Shown one piece after another: positions 28,716 to 38,311 of a stretch of DNA of 64,000 nt. Origin of the DNA: Pseudomonadota bacterium (GTDB lineage: Bacteria > Pseudomonadota > Gammaproteobacteria > Steroidobacterales > Steroidobacteraceae); NCBI GenBank assembly GCA_021847105.1, contig JAJZUT010000016.1, positions 28,377-92,376 on the forward strand. The letters are read 5' to 3'. How positions within the stretch are numbered: position 1 is the stretch's first letter; every line of letters begins with the position of its first letter. A program made the translations under genes and the position numbers. The notes below the pieces were generated by a model that saw only the letters and a list, made by a program, of their open reading frames with translations, was not told the DNA's origin and searched no databases.

Positions 28716-29368
28716 AGCCCCCGCGCGCCGAGCGGCTGCAGATTGCAGGTCCCGCCGGTGACCTGCAGGTGGTGGTGGAAACTCCGATGGGGGAAGGACC
28801 CTCAATCGGAGTCACCGCTCCGGCCGCGTTTGGTGTGGTGTGTCACCCGCATCCGCTCTACGGCGGAACGCTAGACAACAAAGTCGTCTACACCTTGGCG
28901 AGGGCGTTCGTGGCTTGCGGTGCGGCGGTGATTCGCTTTAATTTCCGCGGAGTTGGCTCGAGTGTCGGCCAGTATGACGAGGGTCGAGGTGAGACCGAAG
29001 ATGCGCTCGCCGCGATCGCCTACGGTCGAGAGCGGTGGCCGGGCGCGGCGCTTTGGCTGGCGGGGTTTTCCTTCGGCGCGGCAGTCGCCGTACGGGCGAC
29101 AGCTCGCGCCGAACCGGCGCGCCTGGTGCTCGTGGCACCAGGGGTCACCCGGGTGGTGATGGACGGCGTGCCCTCTCCGCGTTGCCCCTGGCTGCTGGTT
29201 CAGGGCGATGCCGACGAGGTGATCGAGCCGGAGAGCGTATTGAGCTGGGCACAGCGTCAGGACAGGCCGCCTGAGCTGCGTTCATTCCCGGGAGCGGGAC
29301 ACTTCTTCCATGGACGACTGCACGAATTGCGCGAGGCGGTCGTCCAGTTCATCAATCAGGCCGCTTGA
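28712..29368 (+). CDS. Alpha/beta hydrolase (COG2945-like)
   Basis: A 218-residue alpha/beta hydrolase. The opening CHPHPLYGGTLDNKVVYTLARA is the hallmark of a widespread small-hydrolase group. The nucleophile elbow is GFSFGA, the Asp is likely in QGDADEVIEP and the His in GAGHFFHGRL, so the triad is complete. The substrate is unknown; an esterase or peptidase role is possible. The GTG start overlaps the htpG stop (GTGA), which implies coupled translation. Confidence 0.83.
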   Translation: MKPPRAERLQIAGPAGDLQVVVETPMGEGPSIGVTAPAAFGVVCHPHPLYGGTLDNKVVYTLARAFVACGAAVIRFNFRGVGSSVGQYDEGRGETEDALAAIAYGRERWPGAALWLAGFSFGAAVAVRATARAEPARLVLVAPGVTRVVMDGVPSPRCPWLLVQGDADEVIEPESVLSWAQRQDRPPELRSFPGAGHFFHGRLHELREAVVQFINQAA

Positions 29369-29375
29369 GCGGCGC

Positions 29376-29424
29376 TTCTCGACGCGCCGTCGAGAAACGA
29401 ACGGGGTTCGCTCCGCGAACCCCG
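29376..29424. terminator. Two strong hairpins between convergent genes
   Basis: TTCTCGACG/CGTCGAGAA (29376-29396) and CGGGGTTCGC/GCGAACCCCG (29402-29424) are perfect stems of 9 and 10 bp. They lie between the hydrolase and the convergent HU-like gene. No T-run follows on either strand, so they are classic terminators in position but not in sequence. Confidence 0.5.
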
Positions 29425-29449
29425 CCGAACCGTGCGCTTCAGCGCGCGA

Positions 29450-29764
29450 TCACGAATTGACCATCGCCTTGAGGTTCTTCAGCGGCATGACCCGGACCTT
29501 CTTGCTGGCCGGCTTTGCCTTGAACATCATCTTCTCGCCCGTGAACGGGTTGATTCCTTCGCGTGCCTTCGTGGCCGGCTTCTTGACGACCTTCATCTTC
29601 AGCAGCCCCGGCATGGTGAACAGGCCATTGCTGCGCAGGCTCTTCTTGATCACGCCGTTGAGCGAATCGAAGACGCCCCCGACCTGCTTGCGCGAGAGCC
29701 CCGTGTCTTTGGAAATTTGAGTCAGGACTTCCGACTTGGTCGGAGCGCTACCCTTTTTCGCCAT
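29450..29764 (-). CDS. HU-family DNA-binding protein
   Basis: A 104-residue basic protein of the HU/IHF superfamily. The helical half reads SEVLTQISKDTGLSRKQVGGVFDSL. The beta-arm region carries GINPFTGEKMMFKAKPASKKVR, matching the NPxTG arm motif that inserts into the DNA minor groove. The last helix is PLKNLKAMV. It is about 14 residues longer than HU proper, with a Lys-rich start, and so belongs to the longer HU-like paralogs. The start has GAGGAG upstream, and a CATATT-like -10 with a TTGCGT -35 precedes it. It probably compacts DNA or shapes local structure. Confidence 0.88.
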   Translation of the reverse strand: MAKKGSAPTKSEVLTQISKDTGLSRKQVGGVFDSLNGVIKKSLRSNGLFTMPGLLKMKVVKKPATKAREGINPFTGEKMMFKAKPASKKVRVMPLKNLKAMVNS

Positions 29765-29920
29765 ATTGCGCCACTCCTCAACTATATGAATATGCGCGCT
29801 GTTGTGCAGCCACGCAAAGTAAGAATCGCCGCGGAAAATAGCACATGGGCGCGCCTGCGCAACTGTTTTTTTTGCTCACGCGCATGCTGAAACGGCTTTT
29901 TTCAAAGGGTTTTGCGTCGC

Positions 29921-30238
29921 TTACGGAGCAGTCGATTCGATTTGGGCTGCGAGTTGCGCCGCGGCTGGCGCTGCTCCCCGTACCAAAACGTCCTTATGAC
30001 GACTTTTTGTGCCGCGGAGTAGAGAAACGTCCGATTTGGGCACGCCAAGTGCATGTGATAGCACGCGTATCAGTCGCTCGTTTGCGGCACCCTCGACGGG
30101 CGGCGCGGCGACCCGCACGAGGAGCTTGCCGTCACGCACGCCGTCGATGCATTCACGGGATGCGCGCGTCTGAATACGAATGTGCAGCAAGCAGTCCTGC
30201 CCGTGAATTTCCAACCAACTCGTGGTCTTGGCGCTCAT
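29921..30238 (-). CDS. yggU: DUF167/YggU family protein
   Basis: A 105-residue conserved protein of unknown function. It shows the family core LHIRIQTRASRE, DGKLLVRVAAPPVEGAANERLI and LGVPKSDVSLLRGTKSRHKDVLV. A longer frame extends upstream to 30571 but runs antisense-like through yggT, so ATG 30238 (MSAKTTSWLEI) is chosen. It is the last gene of a proC-yggT-yggU run on the minus strand, an arrangement common in gammaproteobacteria. Confidence 0.88.
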   Translation of the reverse strand: MSAKTTSWLEIHGQDCLLHIRIQTRASRECIDGVRDGKLLVRVAAPPVEGAANERLIRVLSHALGVPKSDVSLLRGTKSRHKDVLVRGAAPAAAQLAAQIESTAP

Positions 30239-30312
30239 GATTGATGTATCGCGCACGGCTCGGTTCAGCTTCGCCACGTCCGCTGCCCGCACATTTCCCG
30301 CTGGATTGCGCC

Positions 30313-30843
30313 TTACACGTGCAGCAGGATCAGCAGCGCTTGAATGAGGATGCAGGCCCACAGCGGCGAGAGGTCGATGCCGGCAATCGCCGGAATCACC
30401 CGCCGAAAGGGGCGCAGCACCGGTTCGCACAGTGAGGCGAGCAGCGATTGCAGCGGCGAGTAGCCCCCGGGGGCCACCAGGCTGAGCAGCGCATACAGGA
30501 CGATCGCGTAAAAATAGGTCCAGAGCAGCGTGCGGAGAATTTCGAGCGCCACTTGGTGCAGCCAGAACCACGGGCCGACCCAGCCGATGCCCTCCAGCAC
30601 GAATATCACGGCCACCTGCACTGCCGCGACCAGAATGACTGCCGCTACCGAGGCGCTGTCGACTTTGCCGATCGGTGGCAGCATGCGCCGCAGCGGCAGA
30701 ATCAGCGGATTCGTCAGCCGCACGATGGCTTGGCAGAGCGGATTGCGAAAGTCCGCGCGCGAGAGCTGCAGCAGCAGCCGTGCCAGCACGACGAACAGAG
30801 CCAGCGACAGCAGCGTTTCGATGATGTAGATGAGGGCGCTCAT
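30313..30843 (-). CDS. yggT: YggT family membrane protein
   Basis: A 176-residue inner-membrane protein with two YggT repeats. Each has a helix followed by a loop with NPLxxPLRRxxP: FRNPLCQAIVRLTNPLILPLRRMLPPIG in the first half, and LCEPVLRPFRRVIPAIAGIDLSPL in the second. The family is linked to cell division and membrane organisation in chloroplasts and bacteria, and to osmotic stress in E. coli; the mechanism is not clear. Start is ATG 30843 (MSALIYIIETLL). There is no Shine-Dalgarno; the start lies 22 nt after the proC stop, so translation may be coupled. Confidence 0.9.
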   Translation of the reverse strand: MSALIYIIETLLSLALFVVLARLLLQLSRADFRNPLCQAIVRLTNPLILPLRRMLPPIGKVDSASVAAVILVAAVQVAVIFVLEGIGWVGPWFWLHQVALEILRTLLWTYFYAIVLYALLSLVAPGGYSPLQSLLASLCEPVLRPFRRVIPAIAGIDLSPLWACILIQALLILLHV

Positions 30844-30865
30844 AGAGGGGTGTCCGCAGGCCGGT

Positions 30866-31690
30866 TCAGGCGGGCTGGAACTGTTCGGCAAGCTCGCGGC
30901 TGCGCGCCGCGGCTGCCTGTACGGCGCGCGTGACGATCTCACCGAGGCCCGCTGCCTCGAATGCACGCACTGCCGCCTCGGTTGTGCCGCCCTTTGAGGT
31001 GACCTCGGCGCGCAGCCGCGCGAGATCGCTGCCGCTCTGCGCGAGCAGGCCCGCCCCGTGCAGTGTCGCCGCGCTGAGCGTGCTCGCGGTCTGTGCCGAC
31101 AGACCCAGTTCCATCCCTGCCCGAGCCATTAATTCCGCCAGAAGAAAGAAATATGCCGGTCCGCTGCCAGAGAGCGCCGTGACCACATCCAGGGCTTCCT
31201 CCGTATCCAACCGCACGACCTCTCCGACTGCACGCAGGATCTGCTCAGCCAGATCCACCTGCTCCGGCCGGCTCGGCGCAGGCGCGTACAATCCCGTGAC
31301 GCCCGCGCCGACGAGCGCCGGTCGATTGGGCATCGCGCGCATGACCGTGACGTCCGGTCCACACCAGCTCTGCAGCGCTGCGATGCGCACCCCCGCGGCC
31401 ACCGACAGCACGAGTGGCCGAGTCCCGCCGAGCGTCCGGGCAAGCGGGCTGAGCACCGCGCCCACGTCTTGCGGCTTCACGGCGACCACGACCACGCTGG
31501 CGTGAGCAACGGCGGCAACGTTATCGGTCAGTGCAGTCAGGCCGAATTCGCGCTGCAGCGCCTCTCGAGCGGCTGGATCACGTTCACCGACCGACATCCG
31601 CTCGGGCCGCACGCCTTGGCGCAGCAGGCCACCGATCAATGCGCGGCCCATGTTGCCGCCACCGAGTACTGCCAGTTCGAGGTGATTCAT
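30866..31690 (-). CDS. proC: Pyrroline-5-carboxylate reductase
   Basis: Last step of proline synthesis: reduces 1-pyrroline-5-carboxylate with NADPH. The 274-residue product has the Rossmann motif AVLGGGNMGRAL, then VKPQDV, RAMPNRPALVGAGVTGL and the C-terminal signature ALSGSGPAYFFLLAELM with EVTSKGGTTEAA. All are typical of ProC. The start is ATG 31690 (MNHLELAVLG); the longer frame overlaps yggS and reads as shadow. No ribosome binding site is present, but TACAAT lies 9 nt upstream (31705-31700), which may give an mRNA with almost no leader. yggS lies just upstream, as in many gammaproteobacteria. Confidence 0.95.
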   Translation of the reverse strand: MNHLELAVLGGGNMGRALIGGLLRQGVRPERMSVGERDPAAREALQREFGLTALTDNVAAVAHASVVVVAVKPQDVGAVLSPLARTLGGTRPLVLSVAAGVRIAALQSWCGPDVTVMRAMPNRPALVGAGVTGLYAPAPSRPEQVDLAEQILRAVGEVVRLDTEEALDVVTALSGSGPAYFFLLAELMARAGMELGLSAQTASTLSAATLHGAGLLAQSGSDLARLRAEVTSKGGTTEAAVRAFEAAGLGEIVTRAVQAAAARSRELAEQFQPA

Positions 31691-31733
31691 AAGAGGGTGA
31701 TTGTAATGGCTGGCGCGCTTCGAGGTGCTGCCT

Positions 31734-32438
31734 TCATTGCGCGGGGCCACGCGAGCCGAACAGCGCGGTACCGATGCGGACCAGGGTCGAGCCCTCGAGG
31801 ATGGCACTCTCGAAATCCCCGCTCATGCCCATCGAGAGCGTATCGAGGCCGGCACCCTGGGCATTCAACGCCGCTTGCAGCTCGTGCAGCCGAGCGAACC
31901 AGGCGCGCTGATGTGACGGCTCGGTCTCGACGGGCGGGATGCACATCAGACCGCGCAGACGCAGACGCGGTAGTGACCCGACGGCGGCCGCAAGCCCGGC
32001 CAGCTCCGCCTGCGGCACGCCGGCCTTGCGGTCCTCCCCCGCCAGGTTGACCTGGATACAAACATTCAGTGGCGGGGCATGCACCGGCCGCTGCGCGGAG
32101 AGCCGCTGCGCGATGTGCAGCCGGTCAATGCCGTGAACCCACTGGAAGCGTTCCGCGATGGGACGGGTCTTGTTGGCCTGCAAGCGACCGATGAAGTGCC
32201 AGGTGAGCCCTAGCGCTTCGAGCGCATTGAGCTTCTCGAGTGCTTCGTTGAGATAGCTCTCGCCGAAGTCGCAGAGCCCCTCGGCGGCGGCGGCGCGGAC
32301 GGCTGAGGCAGGCTGAGCCTTGGACACGGCCAGAAGTGTGATGTCGGCCACATTCCGACCGGCGCGTGCCGCGGCTGCCGCGATCTCAGTGCGTACCGCG
32401 CGCACGCGCTCGGGCAAATTCTGCGAAGCCCTTATCAT
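31734..32438 (-). CDS. yggS: PLP homeostasis protein (YggS/PROSC family)
   Basis: A 234-residue pyridoxal phosphate-binding protein that keeps vitamin B6 and amino acid pools in balance; no enzymatic reaction is known. It has a single alanine-racemase-like barrel. The PLP Lys is Lys40 in LLAVSKAQP. Other signatures are DFGESYLNEALEK, WHFIGRLQANK, LRGLMCIPP and LSMGMSGDFESAI near the phosphate-binding end. It is divergent from pilT and lies upstream of proC. Confidence 0.95.
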   Translation of the reverse strand: MIRASQNLPERVRAVRTEIAAAAARAGRNVADITLLAVSKAQPASAVRAAAAEGLCDFGESYLNEALEKLNALEALGLTWHFIGRLQANKTRPIAERFQWVHGIDRLHIAQRLSAQRPVHAPPLNVCIQVNLAGEDRKAGVPQAELAGLAAAVGSLPRLRLRGLMCIPPVETEPSHQRAWFARLHELQAALNAQGAGLDTLSMGMSGDFESAILEGSTLVRIGTALFGSRGPAQ

Positions 32439-32460
32439 ATGGATGCCCGAACCCCTCCGC

Positions 32461-32466
32461 TATACT
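32461..32466 (+). promoter_or_regulatory. Possible -10 box of pilT
   Basis: TATACT lies 53 nt before the pilT ATG in the divergent yggS-pilT gap. The -35 region 17 nt upstream is weak. Confidence 0.4.
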
Positions 32467-32519
32467 CCACCGACCGGGCAAGCGCGGGATGCGTCCACCC
32501 GACTCCAATCGGAGACCCG

Positions 32520-33557
<1,038 letters not shown>

Positions 33558-33598
33558 TGCCGGCCGCCGTGCGCCAAGTCTGAAGAAGGGGGTGCGTC

Positions 33599-34756
33599 AT
33601 GCCTATGGACCGCGATCAAGCTATCAAGCTGATTCATGATCTGCTGCGGCGCATGGTCGAGCGCAAGGCCTCTGATCTGTTCCTCACCGCCGGATTCCCG
33701 CCGGCGCTGAAGGTCGATGGAGAGGTTCGCCCGCAGAGCGAGCGGGCGCTTGCGCCCGAGCAGTCCGCGACGCTGGTTCGCTCGTTGATGAACGACCGCC
33801 AGACGCGCGAGTTCGATGCTACCAAGGAATGCAATTTCGCGATCGCCCCGCCGGGCATTGGCCGTTTCCGTGTCAGCGCGTTCGTGCAGCAGAGCACCGT
33901 CGGCTGCGTCATCCGGATGATCAACGCCCGCATTCCGAGCTTTGAGGATCTCGATCTGCCGCCGATCCTGAAAGAGCTCGCGCTCTCCAAGCGCGGATTG
34001 GTGGTGGTGGTGGGTGGCACCGGCTCGGGCAAATCGACCACGCTCGCCGCCATGATCGGCTATCGCAATGAAAAGACGCGTGGCCATATCGTCACGGTTG
34101 AGGATCCGGTGGAATTCATTCACCAGCATAAGGGGTGCGTCGTCACGCACCGCGACGTTGGGGTCGACACCGAGTCCTGGCAGGTGGCGTTGAAGAATGT
34201 GTTGCGCCAGGCACCAGATGTCATCTACATCGGCGAGATTCGCGACCGCGAGACGATGGAGTATGCTGTCCAGTTCGCCGAGACCGGGCATCTGGTCTTC
34301 TCTACGCTGCATGCCAATAACGCCAACCAGGCGCTCGATCGCATCATCAATTTCTTTCCCGATGAGCGGCGCGAGCAGTTGCTGATGGATCTTTCACTGA
34401 ACATCCGCTCCTTCATCTCGCAGCGGCTGGTGCCGCGCGAGGGTGGCGCAGGCCGCATTGCCGCCATGGAGATCATGCTCAACTCGCCGCTGATTCAAGA
34501 TCTGATCTTCAAGGGTGAAGTGGTCAAGATTCGCGACGTGATGGCGCGCTCGAACCGCCTCGGCATGAAGACCTTCGATCAGTCTCTGTTCGAGCTGTAT
34601 GAGGCCGGATTCATCTCTTACGAGGACGCCTTGCGCAACGCCGACTCGAAGAACGAGCTGCGGTTGCGCGTGAAGCTCGAGAGTCATCGCGAGAGTCCGT
34701 CGCTTGATGACAGCAGCCTCGCGATCATGGATGAAGAGGAGGATCACAAGCCATGA
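33599..34756 (+). CDS. pilU: PilT-dependent retraction ATPase PilU
   Basis: Partner ATPase of PilT, 385 residues; in other bacteria it adds force to retraction but needs PilT. Walker A is GGTGSGKST at 139-147, followed by VTVEDPVEFIHQHKGC, VIYIGEIRDRETMEYA and TLHANNANQALDRIINFFP. In place of the PilT AIRNLI motif it has PLIQDLIFKGEVVKIRD, as in PilU. The acidic tail (DDSSLAIMDEEEDHKP) is also PilU-like. It lies 41 nt after pilT and overlaps the third ATPase gene by 4 nt. Confidence 0.95.
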   Translation: MPMDRDQAIKLIHDLLRRMVERKASDLFLTAGFPPALKVDGEVRPQSERALAPEQSATLVRSLMNDRQTREFDATKECNFAIAPPGIGRFRVSAFVQQSTVGCVIRMINARIPSFEDLDLPPILKELALSKRGLVVVVGGTGSGKSTTLAAMIGYRNEKTRGHIVTVEDPVEFIHQHKGCVVTHRDVGVDTESWQVALKNVLRQAPDVIYIGEIRDRETMEYAVQFAETGHLVFSTLHANNANQALDRIINFFPDERREQLLMDLSLNIRSFISQRLVPREGGAGRIAAMEIMLNSPLIQDLIFKGEVVKIRDVMARSNRLGMKTFDQSLFELYEAGFISYEDALRNADSKNELRLRVKLESHRESPSLDDSSLAIMDEEEDHKP

Positions 34757-35874
34757 GTGAGACGGCCGCCGCGGGCGCGACGCCGACCGAGCCAAAAGGC
34801 GACGAGACGGCGCCACACATCAATACCACGCCGCTGTTCAAGCTGATGGTCGATCGCAAGGCGTCGGATCTGTTCTTCACGAGCAACGCACCAATCAAGA
34901 TCAAGATCGAAGGGCAGATCTATCCGATCAACAAGCAGGTGCTCACCCCGGCGATGGTGCGTCAGGCGGCGCTCGCTCTGATGAGCAGCGAGCAGCGCGA
35001 ACAGTTTGCGCGCGACCTCGAGCTCGATTTCGCGATTTCCGAGGTGGGTCTCGGGCGGTTTCGCGTCAACGTATTCATGCAACGCGGTAGTCCGGCCGTG
35101 GTGCTGCGCTACATCACCGCCGAGATGCCCCGTCTCGAGTCGCTCGCCCTGCCCGAAGCGGTCGGCGAACTGGCTCTGCACAAGCGCGGTCTGGTACTGG
35201 TCGTCGGGGCCGCCGGTTCCGGCAAGTCGACCACGCTGGCGGCGATGATCAACCTGCGCAACGAAACCGCCTCGGATCACATTCTCACCATCGAGGATCC
35301 GGTCGAGTTTCTGCACGCGAACAAGCGCTCGATCGTCAATCAGCGCGAGGTCGGCAGCGACACCCGGTCATTCGCCAACGCGCTGCGCGGCGCGTTGCGC
35401 GCCGCGCCGGATGTGATCCTGGTCGGGGAGATTCGTGACCGGGAGAGTATGGAGGCGGCGATTCACCTCGCAGGTACCGGACACCTGGTGCTCGCGACAC
35501 TGCATGCGAATAACTGCGCCCAGACCCTGGACCGCATCATCAACATGTTTCCGGCCGGGCAGCACGCGCAGATCTTCCTCGATCTGTCGCAGTACCTGCG
35601 TGGCATCCTGGCGCAGCGCTTGGTGATGGGCAAGGATGGGCGACGGGTCGCAGCAGTCGAAGTGATGCTCAATACGCCGCACATCTCCGATCTCATCAAC
35701 AAGGGCGACGTGGTGGGCGTCAAGGAGGCGATCGCCGCGAGCGGCGAGCAGGGTATTCGCAGTTTCGACATGGCGCTGCTGGAGCTGTACAAGCAGGGGC
35801 GGATCGAACTGGCTGACGCACTGGCAAACGCCGACTCTCGCGCGAATCTCGAGGCGAAGATCAACTTTGGCTAA
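34753..35874 (+). CDS. Third PilT/PilU-family ATPase
   Basis: A 373-residue paralog in the same operon. It has a polar 25-residue N-terminal lead, KLMVDRKASDLFFTSNAP, Walker A GAAGSGKST at 152-160, LTIEDPVEFLHANKRS, VILVGEIRDRESMEAA and TLHANNCAQTLDRIINMFP. The C-terminal motif PHISDLINKGDVVGVKEAI places it nearer PilU than PilT. All catalytic boxes look intact, so it should be an active ATPase. P. aeruginosa has only pilT and pilU at this place. The ATG overlaps the pilU stop by 4 nt, so the two are coupled. Its exact role, whether accessory motor or regulator of retraction, is unknown. Confidence 0.92.
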   Translation: MSETAAAGATPTEPKGDETAPHINTTPLFKLMVDRKASDLFFTSNAPIKIKIEGQIYPINKQVLTPAMVRQAALALMSSEQREQFARDLELDFAISEVGLGRFRVNVFMQRGSPAVVLRYITAEMPRLESLALPEAVGELALHKRGLVLVVGAAGSGKSTTLAAMINLRNETASDHILTIEDPVEFLHANKRSIVNQREVGSDTRSFANALRGALRAAPDVILVGEIRDRESMEAAIHLAGTGHLVLATLHANNCAQTLDRIINMFPAGQHAQIFLDLSQYLRGILAQRLVMGKDGRRVAAVEVMLNTPHISDLINKGDVVGVKEAIAASGEQGIRSFDMALLELYKQGRIELADALANADSRANLEAKINFG

Positions 35875-35962
35875 GGCCGTTCCGACGGCGCAGATTCCGA
35901 TCGGGCACCTGACTCGGGCAACAGCGGCTCCGACCGCGCTATTCGGCGGGCGGTCCGGGCCT

Positions 35963-36838
35963 TCAGAACACCTGCAGGGCGTCGAACACCGGTCCGTCGA
36001 CGCACACCCGCTTCATGGCATCGCCCTCAGCGGTGCGCACCCGCACAGCGCAGCCGGCGCAGCCGCCGACCCCGCACGCCATGAACTCCTCGAGGGACAC
36101 CTGGCAGGGCACACCATAGCGGCGAGCCAGCTGCGCAGCGGCAGCTAGCATCGGCGTGGGCCCGCATGCGAACAGTTCCACTTCCGCGAGCGCCGCCGCA
36201 TCGAGCGATCCGAGCCATTCGCTGGCCAGTTCGGTGACATAACCATCGAAGCAGCCGGGGAATCCAGCGCGGCTCGCGAGCCGGCTCGGGACGTCCCATT
36301 CCTCTAGCAGTGGCATGCAGGCGATGGTGCCGGCCGGCATGCCGGCAATCACCAGCGTCGAGGGCCGAGGTTGGAAGGGGAAGGGGATTTCCGAGCCCAT
36401 CAGCACCAGCGGGTGGTAGTGGCGATGCGGGTCGGCGCGCAGTCGCTCAGCGAGGAAGATCATCGGCGGGATCCCGACTCCGCCACCGATCAGCACCGGG
36501 CGTGGCCGCGCGGGATGCGCGGTGAAGGGGTGGCCGATCGGACCGATCACGCTCACCGTGTCGCCGCTCGTGCGCGCGCTGAGCGCGCGCAGTCCCGGTC
36601 CGACGACTTTGTACAACACGTCGATCCAGCCGGCCTGCGGGTCGGCGCGCATGATCGACAGCGGGCGGCGCATCGGAATGGCAGGATCGCAGGTGAGGTG
36701 CACGAAGGTGCCGGGCTCGGCGCGCGCAGCACACCCTGGGGCGGCAAGCCGCAGCACGAACTGCTCGGCCGCGTACGCACTCTGACGCACCACGCGGGCG
36801 TCCTCAAGGTGCAACGTGCCACGAGTGTCCCGGCTCAT
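35963..36838 (-). CDS. pyrK: Dihydroorotate dehydrogenase electron-transfer subunit-like (PyrK)
   Basis: A 291-residue FAD and [2Fe-2S] flavoprotein. It has the FAD motif RRPLSIM, the NAD motif LIGGGVGIPPM, ELFACGPTPML, and a C-terminal ferredoxin-like Cys cluster CQVSLEEFMACGVGGCAGCAV. These match PyrK, which passes electrons from dihydroorotate to NAD+ as partner of a class 1B PyrD. No pyrD is in this window. The ATG overlaps the pyrB stop (ATGA), so it belongs to the pyrB operon and a pyrimidine role is likely. Some related subunits serve other oxidoreductases, so the partner is not proven. Confidence 0.85.
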   Translation of the reverse strand: MSRDTRGTLHLEDARVVRQSAYAAEQFVLRLAAPGCAARAEPGTFVHLTCDPAIPMRRPLSIMRADPQAGWIDVLYKVVGPGLRALSARTSGDTVSVIGPIGHPFTAHPARPRPVLIGGGVGIPPMIFLAERLRADPHRHYHPLVLMGSEIPFPFQPRPSTLVIAGMPAGTIACMPLLEEWDVPSRLASRAGFPGCFDGYVTELASEWLGSLDAAALAEVELFACGPTPMLAAAAQLARRYGVPCQVSLEEFMACGVGGCAGCAVRVRTAEGDAMKRVCVDGPVFDALQVF

Positions 36839-37791
36839 GGTGCGCCTCTCCAGGCCAGCACCTCGCGCAGGACGGCCATGCGAACTGCGACTCCATTGCG
36901 CACCTGGTCACGGATAACTGAGCGGGGTCCATCGGCGACCTCCGAGGCGATCTCAATGCCGCGGTTCATCGGTTGCGGATGCATGACGATGGCGTCGGGC
37001 CGCGCCAGCGCGAGTCGCTCGGGCGTGAGCCCGTAACTGGCGTAGTAACGGTCGGCATCGGGCAGCTCAACCTCCGCCATCCGCTCCTTCTGAATGCGCA
37101 GCATCATCACCACGTCCGCATCACGTACACCCGCCTCAAGCGTTGTGTGACGTGCGCAGCCGCTGAACTCCGTCGGCTCGGGCATCAGCGCCGGCGGCGC
37201 GACGATGCGCAGGTCCGGAACGCCGAGCGTACGAAACACGTGGAATGCCGAACGCGCGACGCGCGAGTGGCGGATGTCGCCAACGATCGCGATGCTCAGG
37301 GCCTCGAACCGAGGTTTGTGCTGACGGACGGTGAGGGCATCGAGCAGCCCTTGCGTTGGATGCGCGACATGAGACTCTCCGGCCGAAAGGATGCTTACGT
37401 GCGGCGCGACATGTGCGGCGACCGTCCCGGGTACGCCAGTTTCCGCGTCGCGGATGACCAGCGCATCGACATGGAGCGATTCGAGCGTGTAGACCGTATC
37501 GAGCATGCTCTCGCCCTTGACGCGCGAGGAGAGCTGAACTTCCAGGTTGACGACGTCGGCGCCGAGGCGCTTGGCCGCCAGCTCGAACGATACCCGCGTG
37601 CGGGTCGAGGGCTCGGTGAACAGATTAGCGACCGTGCAGCCGGCGAGCAGGTCGCTGACCGGCGGCCGCTCGCCGAGCGGTCGGACCAGGCTTTGCGCCT
37701 GATCGAGCAGTCGCTCGATGATCGGGCGGGGCAGGCCTTCGAGTGTGATCAGGTGGCGCAATGAGCCGTCGGCGCGGAACGGATGCGTCAT
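36835..37791 (-). CDS. pyrB: Aspartate carbamoyltransferase catalytic subunit
   Basis: Second step of pyrimidine synthesis: carbamoyl phosphate plus aspartate to carbamoyl aspartate. The 318-residue product has the carbamoyl phosphate site FTEPSTRTRVSFE, the loop SRVKGESMLDT, and the motifs VAHPTQGLLD (usually HPTQALLD) and HPQPMNRG (usually HPGPMNRG). AAGGAGG lies a few nt before the start. In Pseudomonas the gene is followed by an inactive dihydroorotase (pyrC') needed for assembly; here pyrK follows instead. No pyrR gene or attenuator is visible upstream. Confidence 0.95.
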   Translation of the reverse strand: MTHPFRADGSLRHLITLEGLPRPIIERLLDQAQSLVRPLGERPPVSDLLAGCTVANLFTEPSTRTRVSFELAAKRLGADVVNLEVQLSSRVKGESMLDTVYTLESLHVDALVIRDAETGVPGTVAAHVAPHVSILSAGESHVAHPTQGLLDALTVRQHKPRFEALSIAIVGDIRHSRVARSAFHVFRTLGVPDLRIVAPPALMPEPTEFSGCARHTTLEAGVRDADVVMMLRIQKERMAEVELPDADRYYASYGLTPERLALARPDAIVMHPQPMNRGIEIASEVADGPRSVIRDQVRNGVAVRMAVLREVLAWRGAP

Positions 37792-37861
37792 GCGGCCTCC
37801 TTCGCAGCGGCCCGCAGCAGTCCGACCCGGGGCCGATCGCGCGCGACCGGGATGGTGGGAT

Positions 37862-38311
37862 TCATGGCAGTTCTTCTCCAGGCTCTCCGGACAGCCAGCG
37901 CTCCAGGATGACTGCTGCTGCGGCGCTGTCGATGTCCTCGCGTCGCAGGCGTCGTCGCTCGCCCCGTGCGCGTCGGCTCTTCAGCGCCTCGCTCGCTTCG
38001 AGCGACGAAAATCGCTCATCGACCAGGCTCACGGGCAACGCAAAGCGGCGCTTGATCTCGCCCGCGAAGCGGCGGGCACGCGGCAGCAGTGCGCCGGCTG
38101 TTCCGTCGGCATTATACGGGGCTCCGACCACGACTCGCCCGGGATTGAACGCACGCATCTCGCGCCCGATCGAGTCCCAGTCCGGTTCTCCCTGGCGTGC
38201 GCTCACGGCCGGTCGCGGCGCAGCCGTTCCCGTCAGGCTGTCGCCAGTGGCCATGCCGATGCGTGTGAGTCCGAAGTCGAAGGCGACGAGGCGAAGGATC
38301 GGTTCAGGCAT
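37862..38311 (-). CDS. ruvX: Pre-16S rRNA nuclease RuvX (YqgF)
   Basis: A 149-residue RNase H-fold nuclease that matures the 5' end of 16S rRNA. Typical motifs are VAFDFGLTRIGMATGD at the start, RVVVGAPYNADG, VSLVDERFSSLEA and the final DSAAAAVILERWL with the catalytic acid. It overlaps the yqgE stop by 8 nt and lies in the gshB-tonB-yqgE-ruvX-pyrB order common in gammaproteobacteria. Confidence 0.95.
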   Translation of the reverse strand: MPEPILRLVAFDFGLTRIGMATGDSLTGTAAPRPAVSARQGEPDWDSIGREMRAFNPGRVVVGAPYNADGTAGALLPRARRFAGEIKRRFALPVSLVDERFSSLEASEALKSRRARGERRRLRREDIDSAAAAVILERWLSGEPGEELP

